The notes under the pieces: generated by a model | Databases searched by the model: none | What the model was told of the DNA's origin: nothing | Seen by the model: the letters and a program-made list of their open reading frames with translations, nothing else | Shown: positions 55,390 through 63,093 of the stretch, one piece after another | Layout of the letters: every line of letters begins with the position of its first letter | Numbering within the stretch: the first letter of the stretch is position 1 | Program-made: the position numbers and the translations under genes | DNA from: Antedon mediterranea | Lineage: Eukaryota > Echinodermata > Crinoidea > Comatulida > Antedonidae | DNA length: 64,000 nt | NCBI RefSeq assembly: GCF_964355755.1 | Contig: NC_092672.1 | Location: 31,864,501-31,928,500, forward strand | Direction of reading: 5' to 3'

Positions 55390-57018
55390 TCGTTCTACCA
55401 CCAGAACCATGGAGTGAGTGAGCCTCGAACCCATGCCGATGTTATGGCTACGTAATTGCGGTTCCACTGTCTTAACCGCTCGGCCACTCACCCACTGGTT
55501 GGCAATATATATATTTCCCTTCGTTTGTTTCATAGCCCCTTAAATTAGGGTGTCCCCAGAATAGTGTTATCACAAATCATGTGTTCTACTGTAGTAACTG
55601 ATTTACGGTATTACTCTTTATGATCAAATTACACCAGGAAATAAATATTTCATTACAAAAAGATGTGTATAATTTGGTGAATATTTACCTGGAGCATCAA
55701 CCAATGGGAATGAATTTAGGCTTGACTGTTCCAGAAGGTCACGCAACTCCTCATAATGTGATAACCATGATATAAACTTGACACCACGCACCATTATATC
55801 TTCTACATATATATTATGAATTCTAAAAAATAAAATAAAAAGTTCTGTATATTATAAAGTATAGTCGCATGGAGTAGAATTACACTTGATTTACTAAAGT
55901 TTGAATATCCTATATTAGGATTACTCTGTCATATATACTATATATTCTAAAAAAAAACACTGTATAGTCCCAGTAGGTGGGATTATACTTCTTTATAATT
56001 TCTTTAACAATGAGATTTACAAGTCTTGTGTTGGAATTTATCCTAAATTAGAAGGTGGGATTATATTACATTTAATATACTTGCTCGTATAGTATTTATC
56101 CATTACAGTAAAAGAAAAAATCAACAATGTATATTATTGAGTATAGTCTCCGAAGATGGGATATACTTGAATTGCATTAACAATGGGATTTACCAAAGTA
56201 TACTTTGGTAAATCCCATTGTTAATGCAATTTATGCTTGAATTTAGCCAAAAAGGGGGTGAGATTACACTCGATCATAGGATTAACTTATTAAATGCCAT
56301 AAATTTGATTTCTCAAAACAATTATTATTCGTACCTAGGTCCAGAGCTACTGATATCAGGTAAGTATGGAAGACGTTTAATTTGAATAATACTATCATAT
56401 ATGGAAGGCTGAAGAAGCTGGGATATTGCGTTGGCTATTAATACAGCAATCTGAAAGACGAAAAATGAAATAATGTTTTGATTGTAAAAAGAATAATTGA
56501 TGATTAAATAAAAAGATAAATAATTTTTTCTTGTTTTTATTAATCTTATTTAGAGAGGGAATCCCAGGTCAGTGATATCACTGCTTTCCACTGGGGCCCT
56601 CTAGAATATATATCGTTACCCTGGTCGTTTTTGGAAGAAGCACATATGGAAACATATAGGGCTATGAATAATCCAACTAGCCAACAAGACATTTTTTTGG
56701 TAAATTATTAACTAATTCTACAAAAAAAAAACCAGCAAATTAACTAGTTTTTAAAATTTCAAATAGTAATTTATATCACAAATCTACAAGAAAATTGCTA
56801 GTTTATTTTGGTGAATTTTAAGCCCTGCACTCATAAAATTAATCATATATATTATATTGTACACAAAAGTTGGAAATAAAATAAATTATAAGCACAATAA
56901 GGTATAAAAAAATACTTTACCATAACAGGAAGAATATGCGTTATTTGCCCCGTAAGTTCAAAAACAATAACAGACGTTGAGATAGTATGTGTAACACTAC
57001 CAGACAATGCTGCCGCAC
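45580..57018 (-). CDS. CLCN2-like: ClC-2-like voltage-gated chloride channel, 3' half of the gene
   Basis: About 347 residues are encoded in order by exons 57018-56921, 56450-56335, 55822-55689, 54582-54398, 53683-53648, 53297-53269, 48633-48564, 47782-47744, 46461-46357, 45948-45862 and 45723-45580. The protein is a homodimeric membrane chloride channel. What is seen: [12 protein letters not shown] and VIVFELTGQ of the late membrane helices, [20 protein letters not shown] leading into CBS1, a polar linker, [22 protein letters not shown] and [12 protein letters not shown] of CBS2, and a short tail ending DEAE. These words are hallmarks of the ClC-1/ClC-2/ClC-K branch and closest to ClC-2. The first two thirds of the membrane domain is outside the window or beyond 57018. 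The TRIM-NHL genes sit in what is probably the next upstream intron, on the other strand. Confidence 0.88.
45862..45948 (-). CDS. ClC-2-like channel, CBS2 exon
   Basis: 29 codons, [20 protein letters not shown] then LVGVVALKE, the most recognisable CBS2 segment. Acceptor CTCCTCAG, donor GTTGGT. Phase 0 on both sides. Confidence 0.9.
46357..46461 (-). CDS. ClC-2-like channel, exon before CBS2
   Basis: 35 codons, [20 protein letters not shown] then [12 protein letters not shown]. Acceptor TTTCTACAG, donor GTAATT. Confidence 0.9.
46528..46774. repeat. 124-bp tandem duplication in a ClC intron
   Basis: CAGCAATGTCCCTTTAAA begins at 46528 and again at 46652. Units share GACAACTTTGATATGGTTGG and AATATTACAGTTRTACTGGTA with few differences. 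Confidence 0.8.
47744..47782 (-). CDS. ClC-2-like channel, 39-bp microexon
   Basis: 13 codons [13 protein letters not shown] between TTCAACAG and GTAAGTG. MTPEE matches the conserved linker motif just upstream of CBS2. Confidence 0.85.
47990..48248. repeat. 17-18 bp minisatellite CCTTGACCTATGCATGC
   Basis: About 14 copies with variants ATGCATACCC, ATGCATGCCCC and TGTGTATACAC. The TGACCT core recurs each unit. Related array at 39900-40092. Lies in a ClC intron. Confidence 0.85.
48564..48633 (-). CDS. ClC-2-like channel, candidate linker exon
   Basis: 70 bp from CAAACCAG to a GTACAG donor. In one frame it reads a polar [18 protein letters not shown] linker, but that frame needs a later donor (ACA before GTAGCT, exon end 48559) to enter the next exon in phase 0. 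With the GTACAG donor and the 29-bp exon upstream the sum is 99 bp and in frame, but the peptide is then hydrophobic. The polar reading is more natural for this variable linker. Confidence 0.55.
48770..49985. repeat. 88-bp satellite with higher-order units
   Basis: About 13.8 units; AGCTCACTAT begins at 48853, 48941, 49029, 49117 and every 88 bp to 49909. Unit words: CGGTCGGTTGGTCGG, AACTCAAATTTGAGCAC, GACTGCAGCCATGTATATGG. Three variants (ATATCGGTCGG; ATGTCGCTCGG; ATGTCGGTCGG with GGTAGG) occur in the order A-B-C twice (49205-49732), a 264-bp higher-order repeat. In a ClC intron. Confidence 0.95.
50591..50895. repeat. 16-bp CArG-box minisatellite, array 1
   Basis: Units such as CATATTTGGTATACAC, CATATTTGGCATACAC and CATTTTTGCAATATAC. 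The ten-base CCATATTTGG, a perfect CC(A/T)6GG CArG box, occurs ten times. Followed by a (GTCT)n/(GTTT)n tract. Because 16-bp units form long open frames in several frames on both strands, the large open frames here (up to 186 codons) are not genes. Confidence 0.95.
50948..52200. repeat. Diverged direct repeats between two CArG arrays
   Basis: A block starting GTTCGTTATACAAATTTYTGTT and continuing ATGGGGTATCAAAATGAYSGCAATTG occurs at 50948 and 51111, with a partial copy at 51631. AACATCATCCGCCAYCTAG and CCACTTTCGATGTTTG recur with it. A second pair, CTGCCACTGAGGGATTATGG to GATGGCTAACATAATT, is at 51800-51860 and 52105-52165. Composite repeat of unknown class. Confidence 0.6.
52480..52700. repeat. 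16-bp CArG-box minisatellite, array 2
   Basis: Same unit as 50591-50895, with at least six CCATATTTGG and one CCAAATATGG. It ends against the 3' end of a LINE fragment. Confidence 0.9.
52705..53215 (-). mobile_element. 5'-truncated LINE: ORF2 C-terminus and 3' UTR
   Basis: On the minus strand 53210-52935 reads [20 protein letters not shown], then [20 protein letters not shown] and further to FNDW and a TGA stop. This LxxRREKLxxKFF pattern is typical of the end of CR1/L2/jockey-type ORF2. The 3' UTR ends AATAAAGGAAATAAATAATAATAAT at about 52710, a (TAA)n-like tail. Too short to show in an ATG-based open-frame scan. Confidence 0.65.
53269..53297 (-). CDS. ClC-2-like channel, candidate microexon
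   Basis: 29 bp from TATTTAACAG to GTAAGT. If AG at the start is skipped (acceptor AACAGAG), it is 27 bp and reads SNGSLSSRR in phase 0, fitting a polar linker. Probably an alternatively spliced linker exon. Confidence 0.5.
53648..53683 (-). CDS. ClC-2-like channel, 36-bp microexon
   Basis: 12 codons [12 protein letters not shown] between TTCTTTTCAG and GTAAGAG. Phase 0 both sides, so it can be skipped without frame change. Confidence 0.65.
54398..54582 (-). CDS. ClC-2-like channel, CBS1 exon 2
   Basis: It completes [14 protein letters not shown], the end of CBS1 (ClC-2 has ESMILLGS), then a charged [16 protein letters not shown] linker. Phase 1 in, phase 0 out at GTAAGTT. Confidence 0.9.
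54673..54959 (+). mobile_element. tRNA(Ser/Leu)-derived SINE, diverged plus-strand copy
   Basis: AGTGAGTGGCCAAGCGGTAA head, TGGTTCTGGTGGTAGAACGG, GAGTAGGGGGTTACCCCGG and CACTGGGAGACTAGTCTTTG tail, in the same order as 55193-55493 but opposite orientation. About 230 bp apart. Confidence 0.75.
55068..55592. repeat. CACCTCTATT-type dispersed repeat, interrupted by a SINE
   Basis: The left part holds three copies of CTACTAAGGGGGACACC and then AGTGTTCCCTTAATAGGG; the right part TTTCCCTTCGTTTGTTTCAT and GGGTGTCCCCAGAATAG. Same order as 46005-46145. Confidence 0.55.
55193..55493 (-). mobile_element. tRNA(Ser/Leu)-derived SINE inserted in an older repeat
   Basis: Nearly identical to 32733-33041. 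It splits a CACCTCTATT-type repeat (55068-55185 and 55498-55592) whose intact form is at 46005-46145. TGGTTG flanks both sides as a probable 6-bp target duplication. Confidence 0.8.
55689..55822 (-). CDS. ClC-2-like channel, CBS1 exon 1
   Basis: [20 protein letters not shown], then [20 protein letters not shown] and VDAP. VEDIM is the standard first CBS1 strand of this branch. Acceptor TTTTTTAG, donor GTAAATA. Confidence 0.9.
56170..56231. repeat. Perfect 62-bp palindrome without spacer
   Basis: The 31 bp 56170-56200 and 56201-56231 are exact reverse complements (centre CAAAGTATACTTTG). It lies in the ClC intron between two CBS/helix exons. The surroundings (55880-56290) carry diverged copies of GGTGGGATTATACTT. 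Confidence 0.95.
56335..56450 (-). CDS. ClC-2-like channel, last membrane helix exon
   Basis: [20 protein letters not shown] then [13 protein letters not shown]. Acceptor CGTCTTTCAG, donor GTACGAA; phase 0 in, phase 2 out. Confidence 0.92.
56921..57018 (-). CDS. ClC-2-like channel, first exon seen (helices N-O region)
   Basis: [20 protein letters not shown] then [13 protein letters not shown]. Begins in phase 1 after TTTTATCAG and ends at GTAAAG. GAAALSG and VIVFELTGQ line the chloride pathway and adjacent helix in this family. Confidence 0.92.
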
Positions 57019-57124
57019 CTGATAAAATAATTATAAAGAGTATAAATTGGTACTCCAATTGATTTTAGAGCTACAGTAATAGTTGTTTATGAAATGAACA
57101 TAATGGGATTCCTTTCAAAATAGT

Positions 57125-58088
57125 AATATCTATAAAAAAAGATAGTAGCTGTGACAGAATATGGAGGAAACAGAGTCAAAATACATAATTATTGATAATG
57201 TATACTTGGTAAAATCAATGCTCATTATTCAGAATTTTAGCTTATATATTGTAACTTTTATATTTAGTTTCTTATAAATTAAAATATACTAAAATTAAAA
57301 ACTATATTTTTTAGGTAGTTTGTGAATAAAGAATATATCATGTGATGTAATAGGTTTAATGATTTGTTATTGAAAATGTAAACATCTGTAAGACTATACA
57401 CTTGGATACAGTTTTGGCAAGGAGTTATATTATTAATATGGGAAATAACAGCTGTTATTAAATCAGTATTTTATCACCTATTTGATAATGGTTTCACACA
57501 CTCCCATTGAACCCACCAATCAGACAAGGCAGCAATGTGTATCAGTAGATTTTAGACTGAAAATAATCGCTGAATCCTTTCTTTTTATAGAATATTTGAA
57601 ACTTGAACAATAAATGTAAGTAAATTTTGTATTAAAAAGGTGTTTATAAAATTATTTCCTGGGTTTGTAGTAATCAAACTTGACACAAATAAGCACTTAA
57701 TATACAAATAAACCTTCTTCTATAAATACAACATAACTATCCTTGCATTAGCCAATCAGCAGCAGCTACTGAATATTTTGGAAAGTCCAACAAACTATTT
57801 TTAGAATTTGATATTACTTCCTAGTTTTCTGTGCCCAGATTAGCTCAAATTTTACAATACTGGAACGTCTAGCTGCTTTTGTCACCTTTGTTTCTTATAA
57901 CTCATTTAATCATAGTAAGTATTATTATTATTAACTGTAAACATTTTTTTTATAATCGAAATAATCTGTACACTAATCCTTGCGCAATTTTAAATTGCAC
58001 AAATTGTTTAATATATGCGCATAACATAATATTAAGATATTTAATAGATAGCTTTATTTATAGACTTAGATGTTTCATTTTCTTACAG
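57125..58088 (+). promoter_or_regulatory. Promoter and 5' UTR region of TRIM-NHL copy 1
   Basis: Duplicated at 62246-63093 with a deletion of about 120 bp in the second copy. It has GCCAATCAGC at 57750 and a probable untranslated exon ending at 57914 before GTAAGT; the coding exon starts after TTTCTTACAG ending at 58088. No TATA box could be assigned with confidence. Confidence 0.45.
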
Positions 58089-60254
58089 ATGTCGGAACAA
58101 AAAGCATTACAATTCTTAGACAAGAATGATCTTGAATGTGCAATCTGTCTAGAAAGACTGACAGAACCAAAAACACTTGAGTGTCTCCATAGTTACTGTC
58201 TTCATTGCCTGCAGAGTTTGATTAAAACAAGCGGCAAAATAAAATGTCCAAAATGTTGTAAGATGTACGATGACCTAAATCAATTTGATTTAAAAGATCT
58301 TACTACCAATGAAATGTTAAGTTATCAAATTAAATTTGTTGGGAATATTGAATCTGAAAAACCACCAAAGTGCTCAAGCTGTGATAACCAACCTGAATAC
58401 TACTGCTCTGAATGTCAAATGTATCTATGTGGACAATGTATTAAACATCATAAAATCATTCCTGTATTGAAAAACCACCCATTGTACACACTGGACAAAA
58501 TTCAAGGAGAAGGTAAAGATCTGCCACATAAATGCATATATCACAGGGACTGCATGCTTGAATTTTATTGCAGAATTTGTCTTAAAAGTGGATGTAAGAA
58601 ATGTGAACATGTTCTACGCTGTTATCAAAATGAACATAATGTGATTCCATTCGAGATGGCTGTAGACGAGTTTAATCAAAATGCTACAGAAGTTAAAAAA
58701 AGTGCGGAAGAAATTAAAGAAAAACTTAAAAGAACAAGGGAAAGCTTCATGAAAGAAAGATCCGACTTTGAATTAAAATTAAAATTATGCAGAACAGCGA
58801 TTGAATTACAAGAAGAAAACATTATTAAAAAGGCTCAGGAGAAAACAAGAGCAATGTTGATGGACCTTGACAAAATTGACAAAGAAAACAAAGAGCTTAT
58901 TGATAATAGAGTTAAAAATATTGACTCAAAGCTGTTGAAAGTTAATGAGATGTTGCCATTAATTAACACAATGATGAACAAACCAGAAGAAAGAGAAACA
59001 CTTAGATCTCATGAGGAAAATATTGATGCTGTTAAAGAAGAAACCCAGGAATCAAAGTATGATGAATCAATCAAGATAAAAGCTCCTACTTTTATTCCAT
59101 CTAAAAATTTGGATAAGTTAATAGATTTGGAAGGCATTGGTAAAATGTCAAATGTTGAATGTGCATATCAGGTTGCTGAAGATAAAGTACCTATTATAGT
59201 CACAAAAGGACAGCCATTTGAAGTGAAAGTTGTGTCAAGTTCAGTAGAAAGTGAGGAATCTATATTGGCTGCAACTTTAATTAATAAATCAGGTGAAGAA
59301 TCAGCAACTGAAGTGAAATATCAAGGAAGTGGAGAGTACAGAATAACAGGAAGATGTCATAAAAAAGGAGATTGGAAGATGAAGATTACTGCTAGAAGAG
59401 AAGAAATCAAAGGATCACCAGTGTATATCAAGGTGGAAGCGCTAGGACTTGTGCATACCATTGATAACATAGGAACGCTTATTAATGTACACACCGTGTT
59501 TCAAAAAGTATATGATGTAATATTAGATAAAGAAGGAAATTTAATTGTATCTAGTTTTAGTAAAGACTTATTGAAGTTCAACCAAGAATGTTCATTCATT
59601 GGTAGAATAGAGATACCAGACAATGTACAGGTTGATCGTATACATCAAATGAGTAATGGCCAAATGGTGTATAGTGATTACCTAAACAAAACTGTTGTCA
59701 AGTGTGATGATAAATTTCAACAAATTCGTACATTTGGTAAAGGAACATTAAAACAACCAGGTGGATTGACAGTGAATAAGGAAACTAGAACCATGTATGT
59801 TGCAGATTTCAGTTGTCATTGTGTGTTTAAATTTAATGTTGATAGTGGTAAACTTATTGGTAGATTTGGTTCAAAAGGTAGCAAAGAAGGAGAAATGTAT
59901 TGCCCAGATGGACTTGCTCTGACAAAGGAGGGCAACCTGATTGTTGTAGAACGTGAAAATTACAGAATACAAATGTTTGATGCAAATGATAAGTTTATGA
60001 AAATTCTTGTAGGCAAAGGTGAGGAAGATGGTCATGTTCAATGTCCTCATTATGTAGCTATAGATTCTGAGGAAAACCTCTTGATATCAAGTAATAACAA
60101 ACTTCAATTATTTGATCAAAATGGAGTTTTTTTCAAACGAATAGATGATGGTGGATTAGATGGACCTTATGGAATTGCAATAATCTCTAAGAAACCAAGA
60201 AGGGTAGCTGTAGCAAACTGGGGATCAAACAATGTAAAAGTATATAATTATTAA
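58089..60254 (+). CDS. TRIM-NHL protein (TRIM2/TRIM3/TRIM71-type), probable RING E3 ubiquitin ligase
   Basis: 721 aa in one exon. RING at Cys17, Cys20, Cys32, His34, Cys37, Cys40, Cys53 and Cys56 (all eight C3HC4 ligands). B-box 1 at 95-130 (Cys95, Cys98, Cys106, Cys109, Cys114, Cys117, His120, His130). B-box 2 at 149-183 (Cys149, His152, Cys161, Cys164, Cys169, Cys172). Coiled coil about 192-300, filamin-type Ig domain about 355-452 ending KGSPVYIKVEAL, and NHL propeller about 465-721 with repeated QPGGLTVN, PDGLALTKEGNLIVVE and ENLLISS motifs. Family members act as cytoplasmic ubiquitin ligases or RNA-binding repressors; the target here is unknown. The start is the ATG right after the CAG acceptor; the frame is open 70 codons further left but that stretch is 5' UTR and intron. 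AATAAA at 60470 is a possible polyadenylation signal. Confidence 0.92.
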   Translation: MSEQKALQFLDKNDLECAICLERLTEPKTLECLHSYCLHCLQSLIKTSGKIKCPKCCKMYDDLNQFDLKDLTTNEMLSYQIKFVGNIESEKPPKCSSCDNQPEYYCSECQMYLCGQCIKHHKIIPVLKNHPLYTLDKIQGEGKDLPHKCIYHRDCMLEFYCRICLKSGCKKCEHVLRCYQNEHNVIPFEMAVDEFNQNATEVKKSAEEIKEKLKRTRESFMKERSDFELKLKLCRTAIELQEENIIKKAQEKTRAMLMDLDKIDKENKELIDNRVKNIDSKLLKVNEMLPLINTMMNKPEERETLRSHEENIDAVKEETQESKYDESIKIKAPTFIPSKNLDKLIDLEGIGKMSNVECAYQVAEDKVPIIVTKGQPFEVKVVSSSVESEESILAATLINKSGEESATEVKYQGSGEYRITGRCHKKGDWKMKITARREEIKGSPVYIKVEALGLVHTIDNIGTLINVHTVFQKVYDVILDKEGNLIVSSFSKDLLKFNQECSFIGRIEIPDNVQVDRIHQMSNGQMVYSDYLNKTVVKCDDKFQQIRTFGKGTLKQPGGLTVNKETRTMYVADFSCHCVFKFNVDSGKLIGRFGSKGSKEGEMYCPDGLALTKEGNLIVVERENYRIQMFDANDKFMKILVGKGEEDGHVQCPHYVAIDSEENLLISSNNKLQLFDQNGVFFKRIDDGGLDGPYGIAIISKKPRRVAVANWGSNNVKVYNY

Positions 60255-60670
60255 ATAGCACATTTTATATACTTGATCAAACTACCAGAAAAACAAACAA
60301 TTTCTATATGCACACTGAATACCACTGATGATGAACAACAAACCTGTGTTGTTTGAGAATAATTAGTAATTTACTTAAATTTGTTAATAATGTAAAACTT
60401 ATGAAATCAACATTTCTTAGATATGAACAAGATGTAATAACAATTATTATACAGTAGTATCAAGTAAATAATAAAAGTTACTAAAATGTAACCAAGCATA
60501 TTTGTTATTATTTAATTTTGTACATTCAACAAAAAGAAAGTTATTTTGAATGAGATCAAAATATGTAAAGTAAATATTAAGGCCTGACCACCTGATCAAT
60601 TGTTTTGAAAGCCTGGGAATCAACTGCGCATTACATGAAGATTATAAAACAAAGTTATTATTTTAAAAAT
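60255..60670. other. 3' flank of TRIM-NHL copy 1
   Basis: AT-rich 3' UTR and spacer with AATAAA at 60470. Nothing else recognised. Confidence 0.5.
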
Positions 60671-61088
60671 ATTATAGTGATTTATTAAACAAAACTGTTT
60701 CCGTGACAAAAAATTGCATAATAAAACATCCTGGAGGCTTGACAGTAAATAAGAAAACTAAAACCATGGTATGTGGCAAACAGAGAAGCTCACTGATAAT
60801 GGATACTTTCTTGGTTAAATTGGTGAAGAGGGTAGCAAAGAGGGTCAAATGAGGTGACCAAGCGATGCTGCTCTCACAAAGAAACGGAACCTGATTGTTG
60901 TAGATCAATTGAATAACAGAATACAACTGTTTGATCCAAATCCACATAGAGCAGGGTGGAATAGATGGTTATGTCACTCTCAGAATATAGCCATAGATTA
61001 TGATGAGAACATACTGATATCAAGTAGACACAAACTACAGCAATTTGATAACAATGGTGTTTTTATAAACAAGCACGAATGTGCAATA
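60671..61088 (+). pseudogene. Decayed NHL-repeat fragment of a TRIM-NHL paralogue
   Basis: Segments such as HPGGLTVNKKTKTM (60728-60770), GNLIVVD-like LIVVDQLNNRIQLFDPN (60888-60940) and YDENILISSRHKLQQFDNNG (60990-61050) follow the order of the NHL propeller of copy 1, but with frame changes, stops and missing repeats. The final part breaks at 61088, where a TIR element begins. More diverged than copies 1 and 2, so an older member. Confidence 0.8.
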
Positions 61089-61409
61089 CTCGGGGTACAG
61101 CGAAAGTAGCTGTTATGACGTCATAAGACCGGATGTAACGTCACATACACATCAATAACCGCGCTACCAAATACGGCTATACGGTACCATCTTTGAGACG
61201 TGATATGGCTGCATCCGGTTTGAAATTAAAAATCCGGCTCTATAGCTTTGAGGACATGTCCCTGTAGTATATTCATGCTAAATCTGAGCTCAATACTACC
61301 ACGAATAAGGGAGGAGTAGTACTTTATAAATCGCACTTTTTGCTCAATAGTGTCCAGATGGAAGAAGAAGAGGAAAAGATTAGAGAGTCCTAGACTCAGG
61401 TACCCCGAG
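61089..61409. mobile_element. TIR element with CTCGGGGTAC ends and CRE motifs, copy A
   Basis: CTCGGGGTAC at 61089-61098 and GTACCCCGAG at 61400-61409 are inverted, with TA at each side. Near the left end is TGACGTCA followed about 15 bp later by AACGTCAC. The interior has GGCTGCATCCGGTTTGAAAT and ATAGTGTCCAGATGG. Inserted at the end of the NHL relic. Confidence 0.7.
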
Positions 61410-61483
61410 TAATAAAACGAGATATATATACTCTATATCATATTACGTATACAGTATATTTCACCATAAAGTTTAAGCAAAAT

Positions 61484-61558
61484 GGTCTCGCCATGAGGGC
61501 TCGAACCGGGGACCTTCTGCGCGTTAAGCAGACTTGATAACCACTACACTACGAAACC
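61484..61558 (-). tRNA. tRNA-Val(AAC)-like gene copy, damaged T arm
   Basis: Minus strand GGTTTCGTAGTGTAGTGG start, anticodon arm TCTGC-TTAACGC-GCAGA giving AAC, and GGTTCGAGCCC B box. The acceptor arms GGTTTCG and CGAGACC pair 7 of 7, but the 3' side of the T stem reads CCTCATGG instead of CCGGG, so it is probably a pseudogene. Confidence 0.55.
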
Positions 61559-61771
61559 TCTTGCACCAAAAATGTGGGTTACACAAAGTTTTTTAATCCA
61601 TTTAAATTACAAATAAATTATTATGGTAATAAGCACAAAGCAAGATAAACATGTGTAAAAGTGATAATTACCGATTACACAAAATAAATATTTTAAAAAA
61701 TAATAAAAATAAGATATACTGTATATCATATTGCGTATACAGTACTTTTCACCATAAAGTTAAAAAAAAAA
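61559..61771. other. Spacer between tRNA-like copies
   Basis: AT-rich; the right part repeats the sequence beside the first copy (ATATCATATTRCGTATACAGTA then TTTCACCATAAAGTT). Confidence 0.5.
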
Positions 61772-61843
61772 GGTTTCGCCCGGGCTCGAACCGGGGACCT
61801 TCTGCGTGTTAAACAGACGTGATAACCACTACGCCAAGAAGCC
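61772..61843 (-). tRNA. tRNA-Val(AAC)-like gene copy with pol III terminator
   Basis: 72 nt on the minus strand. A box TGGCGTAGTGG fits the consensus, anticodon arm TCTGT-TTAACAC-GCAGA (AAC), perfect T arm CCCGG-TTCGAGC-CCGGG, and a T10 run right after the 3' end. The acceptor stem GGCTTCT/CGAAACC pairs only 5 of 7, so function is uncertain. Confidence 0.6.
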
Positions 61844-61912
61844 GCATATAACTACATAACGCAGTGTTGTGTGTCACACATTGTGGCTTCTTAATTAAAC
61901 AAATTAATTAAA

Positions 61913-62201
61913 AAATGAAGCTGTAATGACGTCATAAGACGGGATGTGACGTCACATACACATCAATAACCTACCAAATACGGCTATATGGTACCATCTT
62001 CAAGACGTCATATGGCTGCATCCGGTTTGAAATTTTATAGATTTGAGGACATGTCCCTGTAGTATATTCATGCCAAATCCCAGATCAATACTACAACTAA
62101 TAAGGGAGGAGTAGTACTTTAAAAATCGCACTTTTTACTCAATAGTGTCCAGATGGAGGAAGAGGAGAAAATGAGTAAGTCCTAGACTCGGGTACCCCGA
62201 G
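61913..62201. mobile_element. TIR element with CRE motifs, copy A-prime (left end lost)
   Basis: Aligns with 61110-61409. Two perfect TGACGTCA sites lie near 61927 and 61949. Ends GTACCCCGAG at 62192-62201. The left terminal repeat is missing. Confidence 0.65.
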
Positions 62202-62245
62202 TAAAAACAAATACATAATGTTGAGTTAGTTACATTAGATCAACA

Positions 62246-63093
62246 TAATATCTATGAAAAAAGATAGTAGCTGTGACAGAATATGGAGGAAACAGAGTCA
62301 AAATACATAATTATTGATAATGTATACTTGGTAAAATCAATATATGCTCATTATTCAGAATTTTAGCTTATATATTGTAACTTTTATATTTAGTTTCTTA
62401 TAAATTAAAATATACTAAAATTAAACACTATATTTTTTAGGTAGTTTGTGAATAAAGAATATATCATGTGATGTAATAGGTTTAATGATTTGTTATTGAA
62501 AATGTAAACATCTGTAAGACTACACTTGGATACAGTTTTGGCAAGGAGTTATACTGTATTATTAATATGGGAACCCTATGGGAAATAACAGCTGTTATTA
62601 AATCAGTATGTTATCACCTATTTGATAATGGTTTCACCCACTCCCATTGAACCCACCAATAGAGGCAGCAATGTGATCAATAGACTTTATACTGCAAATA
62701 AGCACTTAATATACAAATAAACCTTCTTCTATAAATTAAACATTATCCCTGCATTAGCCAATCAGCAGCAGCTACTGAATATTTTGGAAAGTCCAACAAA
62801 CTATTTTTAGAATTTGATATTACTTCCTAGTTTTCTGTGCCCAGATTAGCTCAAATTTTACAATACTGGAACGTCTAGCTGCTTTTGTCACCTTTGTTTC
62901 TTATAACTCATTTAATCATAGTAAGTATTATTATTATTAACTGTAAACATTTTTTTTATAATCAAAATAATCTGTACACTAATCCTTACGCAATTTTAAA
63001 TTGCACAAATTGTTTAATATATGCGCATAACATAATACTAAGATATTTAATAGATAGCTTTATTTATAGACTTAGATGTTTCATTTTTTACAG
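62246..63093 (+). promoter_or_regulatory. Promoter and 5' UTR region of TRIM-NHL copy 2
   Basis: Aligns to 57125-58088 over its length, including CCAATCAGCAGCAGC and the GTAAGT after TTTAATCATA (62920). About 120 bp present in copy 1 (57540-57690) is missing, and an ACCCTATGGG insertion lies near 62574. Confidence 0.45.

Noticed and set aside
45580-57018. Bacterial or viral origin of the ClC or TRIM sequences
   Set aside because: Introns, microexons and domain order are standard for animals; nothing indicates transfer.
57879-58088. 70-residue N-terminal extension of TRIM-NHL copy 1
   Set aside because: It has no ATG start, covers a probable 5' UTR intron with GTAAGT and TTACAG sites, and the RING begins normally after the downstream ATG. 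The equivalent frame in copy 2 (62885-63124) is broken.
58425-58610. Minus-strand open frames inside the TRIM genes (also 63430-63615)
   Set aside because: Antisense shadows of the B-box coding region, duplicated only because the gene is.
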